Of a stretch of DNA of 64,000 nucleotides, positions 39,906-52,600 are shown in pieces. The position numbers and the translations under genes were made by a program. The notes below the pieces were generated by a model that saw nothing but the letters and a program-made list of their open reading frames with translations, made no database searches and had not been told where the DNA came from. The stretch is from Antedon mediterranea (lineage: Eukaryota > Echinodermata > Crinoidea > Comatulida > Antedonidae): the NCBI RefSeq assembly GCF_964355755.1, contig NC_092670.1, positions 14,941,201-15,005,200 of the forward strand. The letters run 5' to 3'. How positions within the stretch are numbered: position 1 is the first letter of the stretch; each line of letters starts with the position of its first letter.

Positions 39906-42900
39906 GATGATGCAGACTAGCCTAACTAGGCCTATCTAGAGAAAATCCAGTAAAATAATAAATTATTAGATACAATACAAACAAAAACTAGGCTACCTAT
40001 CCTAGCTAAAGAGATTAGCCCTAGCTAGGCCTAATTAATAGGGTTACCGGCTATATGCTAGGTACCTGTGTAGCTACTGTTGTTGGTAGGATCCCTAACT
40101 AAAAAAATAAGACTATTTTTGCCAAGCCCGCCCAGCAGGCTCTTGGCTAGGCCCTATGCCTGTAGGTAGGCAGGTAGGCGTCTAGGCCCTAGGCCTAGCT
40201 TTCTTTTATTTAGACTTTACAGTTGCCTAGGCCTAGGTCTAGCTAGCTAGCTAGGCCTACTAGGCCTGGGCTAGACCCCTCTCTAGTAGGCCTTAGCCTA
40301 CTAAGGCCCACCATAAGATAAAGAGAGACTTCACCTACAATAAACTGAACATGGCACATTCAAATTCTTAAAAAGCATGTAATATGCAAAATTAGGCCTA
40401 TAAATAAGTATATTATCAATTAAAAGTTAGGCCTAACTAGTCTTACTATACTACTCTTTTAGTTCTATTCAGCACGCGTCTCACACGACCAATATCCGCT
40501 TGAATTGCATCGAAGAGGAGGAGGGGATCGGAGAGGGATGATAGTAAACTTGTAACCAATCAAAAGTTACTCAATCTCATATGGCACGCCGAATATGCCT
40601 TCAGTAAACTTTATGAATCTGCGATTAATTAATTCTAACACTAAAAGGTAGATTTTTTGACAAACAAACACAATATAAACATGTTTTCTATATTTATATT
40701 TGCTTTTAACAAGCGTACAAATTTCATACAAACAGAAACAGTCTAAAATAGCTATATAAACCACTAACTAGCCACAGCATTCTTCCATAAGATTTCCAGT
40801 GCAAGTACATACTCTGAATATTAACACATTCTATGGCCACTGCTAAAACATGACTGTTAACATATTTAGATTTATATTTTCATTAAATCCATTCAATTCA
40901 GTTTAATGCGAAATCCAGATGGGTAGAGCGCTGGATAATCACTGTGGTAGAGGCGCTTACTTCCTCCTTTTAACATCTAAAATGAAATTTTGATCTATGT
41001 TTTGATATCGGATCTATTTCTTGATATCTGATGTTTTTTTTTATTAACATTATGTTTAGTGCTCCTCCCCCTTAACAAATCCTGAATTCCCTCACATGCA
41101 TTTCTTGGGATGCTATATAGAGTAGTAGGCCCATTTTTAAGTGGTTTGGAAATTTATGATGGCAGATGTAAATGATAACACAGTATGGACGTTAGTGGTG
41201 GCATAAGTATATGGTCAAAATGTTGAATTAAAAATCATCAGTTTTGTTTGTTTGTTTTTTTAAATTATGGTGGTGCTGAAGATATCCTAAAATAGTTTTC
41301 TATTTTGATACTTATATATCAATTAATGATATATTAATACTTTTATATATATATATATATATATATATAATATCGTAGTAAGAACATAGAAGTATTGTCT
41401 AATGTATTTATACAAAAATAAACTTCTGTCCATACCCAGTTTTAATCATAAGTGAAATAAATATTAAATTAAAATATACATATTACCATGAAATACTATA
41501 GTTTAAAAACCTGTTTAAACAATTACTATTAAGTATGGAAGACCTACCAAAACAGCTCTAGAATTTACATAAATCAGAAATGCGACTAAATGCTTAAGTG
41601 AAAAAATTATACAGAGTAGAGAGGGATTGTAACCAAAGACACACAAATGATTATTTCATTCCCCACCTGATTCACTGTATTGTACGACTCTACTATCCAG
41701 CTTAGCAAAAGAATCTTGTTTTAAAGTTATATATTTTTTTTTTAATTAACCATTATTTTAAAATCTAAGATGACAACACAAACTGCATAACATAAAAATT
41801 CATTCATTTTAATTAACTCATAAACATTTTTTATTTATGAAAAAGATTGATAAATGCCGTTCTGGGGTTAGAATTTTTAATTTGTTGCGAATATTGCATA
41901 TAGTTTAGATCGATATATTTTAAATCTGTACATGAAAGCCAACAACTAAGACATATATTGTATGTAGACTTCCCAAAGTCTGTAGTTATTGTCTTTCTTA
42001 TGGTAGTTCAACAGTCGGCGTTTCGATTTTTGTCTGAAAAACTTTGAAAATGTGAGGTCACGCATTATATGTATGAAACGTCATATGTGCCAAAATATTT
42101 ATCTTTTTACTAATTTTGGTCTAGAACCCAGACTAATATATAATGTGATTTTGTACATCAAACACATATTATATTTCACTAATATCAACCAATTAAATTT
42201 TTCCTGTTTGTTAAGCTCTTTTGTTCTGCTTTCCTTTATTTCTCTCCACTGATGCATTTAATCAAGAGTATTTGATTTGAGACATCCTAGGAACTAGCAC
42301 TAGCGTTACATATACCATCATCCATATACAGTATATGTAATGTCATTGTGAGAATGCAGGAACATTGGGACGTGGTTTACAGCTTGATTTTTGATACAGT
42401 TTTGGTGGACTGGTGGCTTAATTAGTTGATTCTAGGTCTAATGATGACCTATGAAACAACATGCATAGGTCATTGCAAATCAAAATGTCCTTAATGTCTG
42501 CATTATAACATTCAAGTGTGAACTTTTTGAAGTACCCAACTCATTAACAGATAAAGAAATATTGTTTTCCAAAAGCTTGGCATTTCTCTTTATCTGCTTC
42601 AATTTTGATTTCGCTTCGTTGTTTTTTCATTAACTTTAGTAAATATATATAATGCTATCTATTTGTTCATTGTGTCTACTAAGACTTGTAACCGGACAAA
42701 CTTTGTACAACTTTGTTTATAAAACAATAAAATAATTAAATTATTATTCTTTGTTTATTATTATTATTTTATGACCTGTTTTCAATGTATGTAGTTGTGG
42801 GTTAGAAACCTAAGTGATTCAACAAAACGTATTTATGTTGTCATTATATTCTTATGCTATATATCTGACATTTATTGCAATACACAACTAACTGAATAAA

Positions 42901-43621
42901 AGTATGAAAACTAACAAAATCAGTCCCTTCACCAATATTAAATAATCTTATTTTAGTGCTACTTATATTTATCGTAATAAACAGAAAAACTGCCCACTGT
43001 ACCAGCATGGTAAAGATTGAGAGTGAAAAGTGTTGCTGTCCCATCATAATAATTGAGAAACTTCCGAGATTATCGGGAAACTTTGAATCTTTAAGTTGGG
43101 GCAACTTACTTCACTCTCGATTTTCTCATTTTTATTGTTAACACAATAAAATAATTATTTTTATTGCGTTGCTTTAACCAAAACCAGCGATGTTTTGTTT
43201 GTATTTCAGTTACCTGCAAAGTTAACTTTTGCCTACAGATACAGTTTGTATACTACAAACATGATAAAACAACTATGCATGTATGTATGTAAACTAACTA
43301 TATGGACAAGGGGCCCTGCAAATACCGAACAAAAATATACTTAATACAGGTATATACAAAACACAATATTAAATTTTTATCTATTAATTTACAATATACT
43401 GAAAGATATTAGGCAGGTATAATATGACACTGTACAGTAATACTTGACATGCAATAAATACTTATGTATTAACATTCATAACCAATATCAGACTATCATT
43501 AATTAATATTCAATCATTAATTAATTGCACTCTAAAATCATTATAACAAACACAAATAGAATAGAAGCAATTTCAATTTAAAAATATAAACATGTATAAC
43601 GTTCTTTTTTTTTTTTTTGGT
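39906..43621. other. Spacer between TEX12-like 5' end and CATIP 3' end
   Basis: Begins with the GGCCTA block and a less AT-rich stretch at 40450-40560 containing ccaatcaaaa, a plausible promoter area for the minus-strand TEX12-like gene. The rest (40600-43600) is AT-rich with a TA tract at 41343 and no recognised gene. Confidence 0.6.
40000..40330. repeat. GGCCTA/CTAG low-complexity block upstream of TEX12-like gene
   Basis: Repeated 'taggcctag', 'ctagctagctagg' words within about 100-430 bp upstream of the TEX12-like start codon. It resembles the block next to the AKAP9-like gene. Confidence 0.85.
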
Positions 43622-46600
43622 CTAAGAAGATGGGAACCCGGATGCCGATGAAAGCTTTTTTAAGGGGGATTCCGGACGTGGAATGTAACGGTCCTCGCCA
43701 GATGTGGCGTAAGGATTGCCCTCTTTGGTCGATGGAGAGAATGCAGAGAAGTAATCAGAAGCGAATGCTACAATATCCTCTGGTTTGCGAAGAAGTAAAA
43801 ATTGAAGAAAGTCTGCAAGAAGAGCTTTCAATTCAGGATGGTGCCGCATGTAGGTCGCATGATCGCCCTTTAGTTCCTCCTAAAAAAAAACAATACATTT
43901 ATTATGCTTTTTGTTGCATTATCTTGTACATATGAAAGTAAAGTATGCTGAAATAAGGACACCCACTATAGCAATTTATTGCATTAGGTTCTGTCTACAC
44001 TATCAAACTTTATGTGACAAAAAAATGTGATGTGCCCATATATGATGATGTCATATTACTATCATATTAATTTGAGCATGTCACTACCATATTTTGGCAC
44101 ACACTTAGAATGAGCTTTAGTGACATTACCTTTCTGTCAAGAAATTTAGAATAAAGTTGCATATCATCTTCCCAATTCAAAGTCTTCTTGGCCACGGTAG
44201 GTTTTTCACGAAACTCGTCCTTCTCTAAAGGCTGAGGAACACGTAATAATCGCATGGTAACAGGTGAGCCAATTTGGACTCTACTGCTCATTCTCCTGTA
44301 AAACAAAAATATATTCAATTATGTTAAGTATCAGGTATCGTGTCAGGTATCGTCACCATTTACATACTCTTATTCAGACTCCACCCTGTCACCTTTTGTT
44401 GCATTTCTCTTATTCCTGTCCACCCAGGCAGTACTTGCCGGTTTTTATACTATGACGTTATCCAAATTCCTTCACTTGCACTGATGAGGGGCTAGTGTTG
44501 CACGAAAGCTCTGCTAACTTTTCTAGCTGTTTTACTATATCGTTTTTATTTAGCTTTTCGGTTTTTTTTTGTATCTCCATTGAGATCCAGCGACTGATAC
44601 CCACAGCATTGTCATTTGTTCAGTAATTTGCCTTTGGATTCAATTATGTTAAGTGTTATACATTCAGCAGAGGCCAGAGGTGGATCCAGCATTGTATAGG
44701 GCGCACTTTGTTCTGAGGGCACAAATAATAGTCTGGTTTGTGTATTTTGTTACTTCTTTAGGTGACTGAAATATAATATGCATCTCCCTTAATCCGCCTC
44801 TTGGGGCACACACAAGAATGGATAAGACTGCTGTGTACAAACTCTTGTTTATTTCCTATTTTGTCATTATTTCACCTATCTGGCCTGCATTTTCTAGACT
44901 AACACAGACTTAGCCCCTATTATTGTATGATTAACTATATATAGTTTTATATACAGTATAGCACATATACTGTAGTAGCATAGAACGACACCATGGACTA
45001 CTCACTCCCAAGTGTCCATGGCTGTCTGGACCATACTCTAGAGAACTTATTGAATGTGGGACATGGGAACCATGTTACCAAAACTGCTAGTTTTATATCC
45101 CAGGAGCATGACAAGGTCAACAAGATTTCTAAAATTTCCATTCGATTAAAATAAATATCAAGAACAGTCTGACCTGTGGACTGGCTGGCCTCTAAACATA
45201 GATCTTAGCAGTTTATGAAAAGGATAGCAATTATATAAGATGGCTAGACATTACCTGCATGGATTGCAAGTTTTTGTTTTCATACAAAATCAACATGCAT
45301 AAATATGTATAACAATTATAAAGTACAATTGTGTAAAAACAGGATCACCACAAGTTGGAGACACAGCTAATCAAATCCAAGGATATAGTGCTATGGTGGA
45401 TTTGTATTAGAATTATAAAGAATGTACAAGAGTGCTTTTCTATGCTAAATACAGATCAAAATGCACATTTTAACGACATATTTTCCTATTCGATGTTCTT
45501 TTCGATTTAGGGAACATTAATATTCTATTGCAATTACTGCAGTAACTACATTTTGTTTACTCTTTAACCTGTTTATGCAATTATTTAGCAACTTTTCTCA
45601 TAAACTTACATTTACATACAGTAACTGCAGTAGAATAGTTGACATGATCTCTTAAATTATAGAACAAAATGTGGTGCACTTCTTTCCCCTTTTTAAAATC
45701 AATCAAATTTATAAAGTTTTTTTTTCTACTAGGACGCAACATGATCTATTGCATCGTGATTGGTCAAATTACTTGAATTGTCCTTTCAAGCTTTATATAA
45801 CATATAAATGCAGCATCATTATTTTGTTTCTTATAAAAAAACTTACCCATCACGTAAGAAACATGTTTGCCATGTCGTAGGTAGGTCCGAGTATGACTGA
45901 ATTGTTCTCTCAATCCCTGTCACGGTCACCTCGGTATCTTCAATCATTTGAGCATGATTATCCAGGGATTTCTAAAAAAAAGGTCAGATTATCATACAAC
46001 TACATCACGCCATGATAACGATTGTAAAGATTAACATTTTAAACGCCGTTATTCCAAGATTAGTTATAAAAAGCGAGATACTCTGCAAATTGGTTTGATG
46101 TAAATGGGTTTAGATGGCTATAACTAACTGACAACCTTTACAAACTCCCAGACAACCGAGACGTATTTATAAGTCTACATTAATAGATTGTGAGTGAAGT
46201 AATAATCCTAAAACGTTTGGCTGATGACAGAATTTTTAAAAATTTTCAAAATGGCACCAGCTGATTTCAAAGTATGCAATTTACTTTAATCAAGATTCTT
46301 TTTGAAATCCAAAAATGGGATATATTTTAACATGGCCGAGCTAACGTATACATTTTAGCCTTGTAATACGTATGTAGGCACAATATTGAGTCATGGCTAT
46401 ACAAATATCCCCACCCATCAATAAAATAATAATAGGTCAGTGTTTGGCCACGAAAACCTTGACCTGAAAAATACACACAATTTTGTTATTATATGGTATA
46501 ACAAAATACAATTATGTTGATGTGACAAAGTGAAATTAATATCACATGACATTTGCCTTTAGCTAAATCACCCTGTTTACGCAATGCCCAGAAATTCAAC

Positions 46601-49600
46601 ACAGGTTTTTTTAAACAGACTGATTAGAGTGTCCACATCAGAGAGTAACTGCATAATTAATCGGTGCGATCAGTATGTCACGTTACAATTTAAGATTCTA
46701 GTATATTTTATTTTGTATGAAATCCACTTATTTGAATACAATTCTATACTATATTAATATAATACCATAATATATCACAGTTTTACAGTATATAAATCCA
46801 ACTTACAAATTACAGAAAAAAAAAATGCCTGTGGTTAGCAGAGCTTGAGCTCAATGAAAATACAAATTAAAACAAGAAAAAAGCTAAATCAAAACAATAA
46901 ACAACAGTAAGAAAAAAACAATTCCTCACAGATACAATACATAATAATTTAAATAATAAAAAGAAAAATAATAGAAATTATAAACAGCCCGTGACGCACT
47001 GGAAATTAATTAGATATTTTTTTTTAATGATTGCTTGATAACTTTATTTCAAAATAACAAAATTTCATATAAAAAAACAAGGACAACAAAAAATCACAAT
47101 ATTTCCAATAACTTACAGATAGCGCATAGGGACATAACACTACATTATATTGTAAACAAATCAGGCAAAGAAAATTAATTCTAAACCGCCCGGTGATATA
47201 CTGAAATTTAATTAATTAATTTGAAACGATAAAGATGAGGAAATCTGTGAGAATGAGAAAAAGTCGCCCAAACCGAGACTCGAACTCGGATCGCCTGCTT
47301 GATATGCAGATGTCCTAACCATTAACTCGATTGGATAGCGACTCTTTAACATTCTCGGCGTGGTACGGCAAACAGGACTAGTCCTCAGTTGTACGCACGC
47401 GCACCAGAGATCAAATTGATACGACCTCATCTTATAGTATACATTATATTGTATTTACACTTTTTATTTTAAAATGGTTCCTCCAGTAATCAGTGAAGTT
47501 GTGATTGGCCCTACCAAGTACCAACAAGTGCTGGTCTTGAACACCCAATCCAGTGACACACTGCAGCACAAACACTTAAATCTAAATACAATAAACCTAT
47601 TCAACTCCATTAAATGACCTTGAAGAAAAATGTCATCGTGGCAAGGTGGGGTACAATGATGACATCATCCGCCTTCAATAATACGGAACAATTAATTTAA
47701 CAAAGGTGTTCAATACTGCTTTTTCTTTCATTTTTTATCATTATGACATTTTATGACATTGTTTTCATGGCTCCAGGGGATCACTTGAATACCAGACTTT
47801 TTTAATTAAAAAAAAATTGAACTGAAAAACAAAACTGAAAGCGAAATTTGAAGAGACAGCCACGACTACTGCATTAGTGACAATTAACCTTTGTTTTTTC
47901 AGACGCTGACATTCTCTGAAAAATGACGTAATACGATAACTTGCGATATCCTTTTTTGCAGGTAACCTTTTCAGCAGAGTCCCTAGTGGTGATTAGATCC
48001 AGGGGCTTTAAACTCAATCTTTTTTACAAAAAAAGTTGTACACGGTTTTGACACATTTTAGATAGCGTGAGAAACAAATTTCCAACAATGATTTTGTTGT
48101 CTGTACTTACAAGTATGCTATACTTTATTATTTTGTTAATAAATAAATCAAAAACTGCTAGTCTGAGCTTAGGCACGATGAGATGGGGTAGTGAAGGGTT
48201 CAAAAGACCCACTTTTTTTCCTTGCAAGTTTCCATGCAAGTTACAGTACTTGTCAATGAATTTCAGAATACGTACTTTAACTTAAGTAATCAAGCCCAAT
48301 GGTTCGAACGAACGCTCTTTTTCTTTGAAGTGCCCTTTTCAAACTATAGATCACTATGGTAAATATGCCAATACTAGCTCATGCCAATTTTTGCACCTTT
48401 TGTGGAAAAACTATACTCCTACTGTAACACTCTTTTTTTATTGACAGTGGACACTCTTTATTTAGTCATAAAAAATACTTACATATGTTGCATGACACAG
48501 TTTGGCTTCTGAATCAAATGAAATGAATTTACAATCTTCTGGAATGCCTTTCTTCACCATTAGCCTTTGTATCAACAAATTAGAACCTGTTTTTATAAGA
48601 AAAACAAGTAAAGTTAAATGTACAGAGTAACTTTGCAGCTAGATATTTGGTCAGATGGTCGCACTATTGTATGTAATTGTTCTTCATACTCCATGTATAA
48701 TGGGTGTTGCGGGTTAGAGTTCTACCTGATACAGGTTTTTAAATTTATTCTACTGGAGTTGCTGCAGTAAATACATTTTTTACTGCATCAAAAGTATGAT
48801 TTTATTTAAAAATGTAGATGTTTATAAGTTAGTCACTGCAATAAACTAGGTCACTTTGGTCCAATGAATTTTTTTTTAATAATAAAAAACCAGTACTACC
48901 CACCTTCTGATATGAATCCATGCATGGTTTCTGAACTGTATGTTTCAGCATGCCTAAACACTTGCTGTGAACATAAAAAAATTTCATAAACATTTTTTTT
49001 CATATTTGGAAATTCATGTACAGTAATTAGTTAGTTAAAAATTCTTCAAAAGATTCCATAGCTTCACATCATCCTTAACATATTCATTAAGTTGTACAAT
49101 AATGATAGCATTAGCAGCAATGATATGTTAGTATCTTATTTCATTATAACTGTACATAAAGCATGGTTCTCATTAGGGCGCAAAGAAAAGGACGTACATG
49201 CAACGCAAGGTTGTGGACGCAAAGCAGGCAATTTAACTAATCAAATTACTATTCGAATTGTCACATTAGATTGGTAAATTTACTTGTATATTTTTAGAGG
49301 ATCATTTTAACATGATATCAATTACAATGATGATGTTGACAATGATGATGACGATGATGTTGACAATGATGATGATAATGATGATGTTAACAATGATGAT
49401 GATGATGATGATGAAAAAATAATCTGTTACTTACCTCCCCTTGTGTGATTATTCTATTAAGAATGTACTTATCCTCTTGTTTAACAATAAACGTTTTTTT
49501 ATCAAGATGTTGTTCTTCTAGCTGAAAAGATAAAATTACAAACAAATTCATCATACTTGTTCAGACATAGGCCCACCCTGAGGTATAACATGCCCACCAA

Positions 49601-52600
49601 CAAATCCGGAGCAATTTCCACACACACACATTTTTAGTTTGGGTCAACCGGCTCAGCTACAGTGATTAAGTTCACTTAGGTTGACCCTGGTCTCCCCAAT
49701 TTCAGTTTTTTTTTGTTTTGTATATACTTAAATAGACCAAATAAATAATGAAATGAAAACTAAATTTGTTTATTTTGTTCGATTATTATTTTTCAGAAAA
49801 AGAAGCGTCAGGTTTGCGGTACACCTTTTATTCCAAAAAGAAGATAAAGGTTGAAAACGTTGTGCTACAACCATTTTCTGCATAATAACCAAAACGGCAA
49901 TACATTCTCATATTCCTTTTTGGAATCACATGGTACACCATTTGCCATGAAAACCTTTAAACACATGTTGTTAGAAGAGCACATATAATATCTGTATTTA
50001 TTTTTAAATGACAATGAGCTTTATAGAACTATAGCCAAGCTGTAATAAAGAAAATCCAAGTAATACTTGCTTCTCAAAGGCTTCGTTTAACGTTGAGTGG
50101 CTGAGCTGTTAAGACATTGCAACTGTAATACAGTACATAGCCATAACATAATATTTTCACTGACTCCATGTTTCTTTATCCGAAAAAACTCATTATAATA
50201 ATGAGTTTTTTCGGATAAGGACTATAAACCGTCAGTGTACACAAAATACACCCCGATGTACTAGTTTACACATGGCCACTGTCATACACAGTCACTGAGG
50301 GGATCATCACTGGTATGCTGATCATCACAGATATGTACACTGGGCCATTTGAGAGAACTGTGTTTGACTGAAGAGGTCACCCAGTATAAATAATAAAAGA
50401 ATAATAAAAAAAATAAAGGCTTAGGAAGTGGATTGAAATGACACAATAACCACTAGATCTTATTGGGGATCAATTTTACTGTTTTATGTTCTTACTTTTT
50501 CATTTAAACCTGAAAAATTAATTATCATTCTTCCTTATTCACCATATTATTTAAACAATACGTCACATTCTAACAGCCAATTCCATTAGTTCAAAAAGCA
50601 TTAAGCTTTAAAATATAATATGCTAGAGAAAATTGAGGAGAAAAAAAAAAAATTATCACAACAAAAAATGTAATACAATGATATCAAGTCAAATAAAAAC
50701 AACAGTTTCTAAAATTCTGCAGGACGCTCCAGGAAATTGGCATATAACATTGTCTTTATCAGCCATACAAGACTAAATCCCCAATAAAAAGCAATCTCCG
50801 GCAGATGAAATACATTTGATGAGAAAAGCTAAGGTAAAAAGACATTGAACTGAGACTTGGTTTAAATAAAAGCATTCTTTTACACTGTGAAAATCTACAA
50901 AATCCAACCATGATGTTTGCAAATTGTTAAATAGTTTCCACCTTGGAGGGTTGGAACACATTAATTGAATTGAACTGCGGTAGCTTAAATTAATTCATGT
51001 AAACAAAACACCAAGTACATAATGCTATGATTAAAAAGCAAAAAAAGAAATAAATGAATGAATGATGATTAACAAGAAAGTGATATATTTCAAAAATCGT
51101 AATATTAAGCATTGTTGTAGTTTTTAATAAGAGGTGGTGGGAATCATAGATCTTTCATATTTAATCAACGTCACTTTTTAAAACATGCCCAGGTGTCCAT
51201 AGATTCGAATATCCTGTCCAGAATCTGATCTTTGACACCCCTTCCATGACACATGGAAAAAATAAATATCACACTGAACAACTATCGCCGCAGTCCTACC
51301 ATCTGCATTCAAAGCTTATCATACCTGCACACCTTAACACACTAGATAAGCTCAATACCGAAAGTTGTACATTGCCAATTACCTGTTAGAAAATTAAGTA
51401 CATCCGAACTAACAACAAAAAAATAAATGCATGCTTAACAACAAAGAAGTGCTTACGAAATATCGCTTCGTCGAACCGTAGGTAGCAGCTCGTGATCTCA
51501 ACATAATGATGTATGCTCGTCGTATACCTCTGTCACAGTCTAAACAAACTCTGAGCGTGCACTTATAACCGGTGAGTTTGTTAGCTCGCCAATCTGGAAC
51601 GGTTTACGCGTTGTCGGTGACGTAACAGTTGTTCGCAAGCCCAAGGTATTGCCAATTTCTCTTTTGATGTGTAATCTACCGGTTTCAGGAATGAAAACCT
51701 TGCTGTGTTTGTTCACGGTGTATCGTAAGTGCTTGCTGTTCATTGGTTTAAAGTCACTATCAATCCACTCCTTACTTAAGGAACTAATGATATAGGACTT
51801 CCTACTCTGAAGCACTGGGATATTATACAATTCTCAGAGGATTTACCGAAGTTTCTAAGCTCGCCTACTGATTTCTTATCCATCCCAGGCCAGGGTTCTT
51901 TTCTCAGTCAATGAACCGCTCACGACATCTTGTGGGTCATACTCATAATCTACCATGACATCACAATTTACAAAAGGCGTTAAACTTCAATTTTTTTATG
52001 ACATTCAAGGACAATAATTCCTTTGTGTATAACATCACAGTTAAACACATTTTGATTAATTTTCAAGTTAAATATCATGTATCATCACCGAATCATAAAA
52101 TCTATAAATACTTTTATATTAATTCTTTAATCGGGTATCTATCAACATATTACATAACATTAAATTGGCCAAAGGGAATAAAACATGTTAAGAGTCCCAG
52201 TTGATATCCTTTTCAACCTCATTTAAAGCCCATGGGCTCATTCACCAATAACACGTTTTATGGCCATTTTGAAAGATGGGCTTTTATTCGCTATTATTTG
52301 CAAACTCAATAGAGGGCTTCTTTTCAAAATATGTAAAGTATAATTAATAATTAATTTAGTATTGAAAATGTTTAAAATAACTAAATAAAAATGGTATAAC
52401 GATCTTAATCAATTCTATAATTTATTATAATTATAAGGGCCTGGGTATGAAACTTGAGGGGAAATAGGGGATGGGATTATAATATGATTGACAATGAAAT
52501 TTTGTGTCTGAATTTAGCCTAAATTAGGAGGTAGGATTATACCTGATCATGGAATTTTATTTATTCGGAAATCGTTAACTATAAAAATATAAATACAAAA

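Noticed and set aside
43630-43935. 101-codon plus-strand frame
   Set aside because: Antisense of the last CATIP exon.
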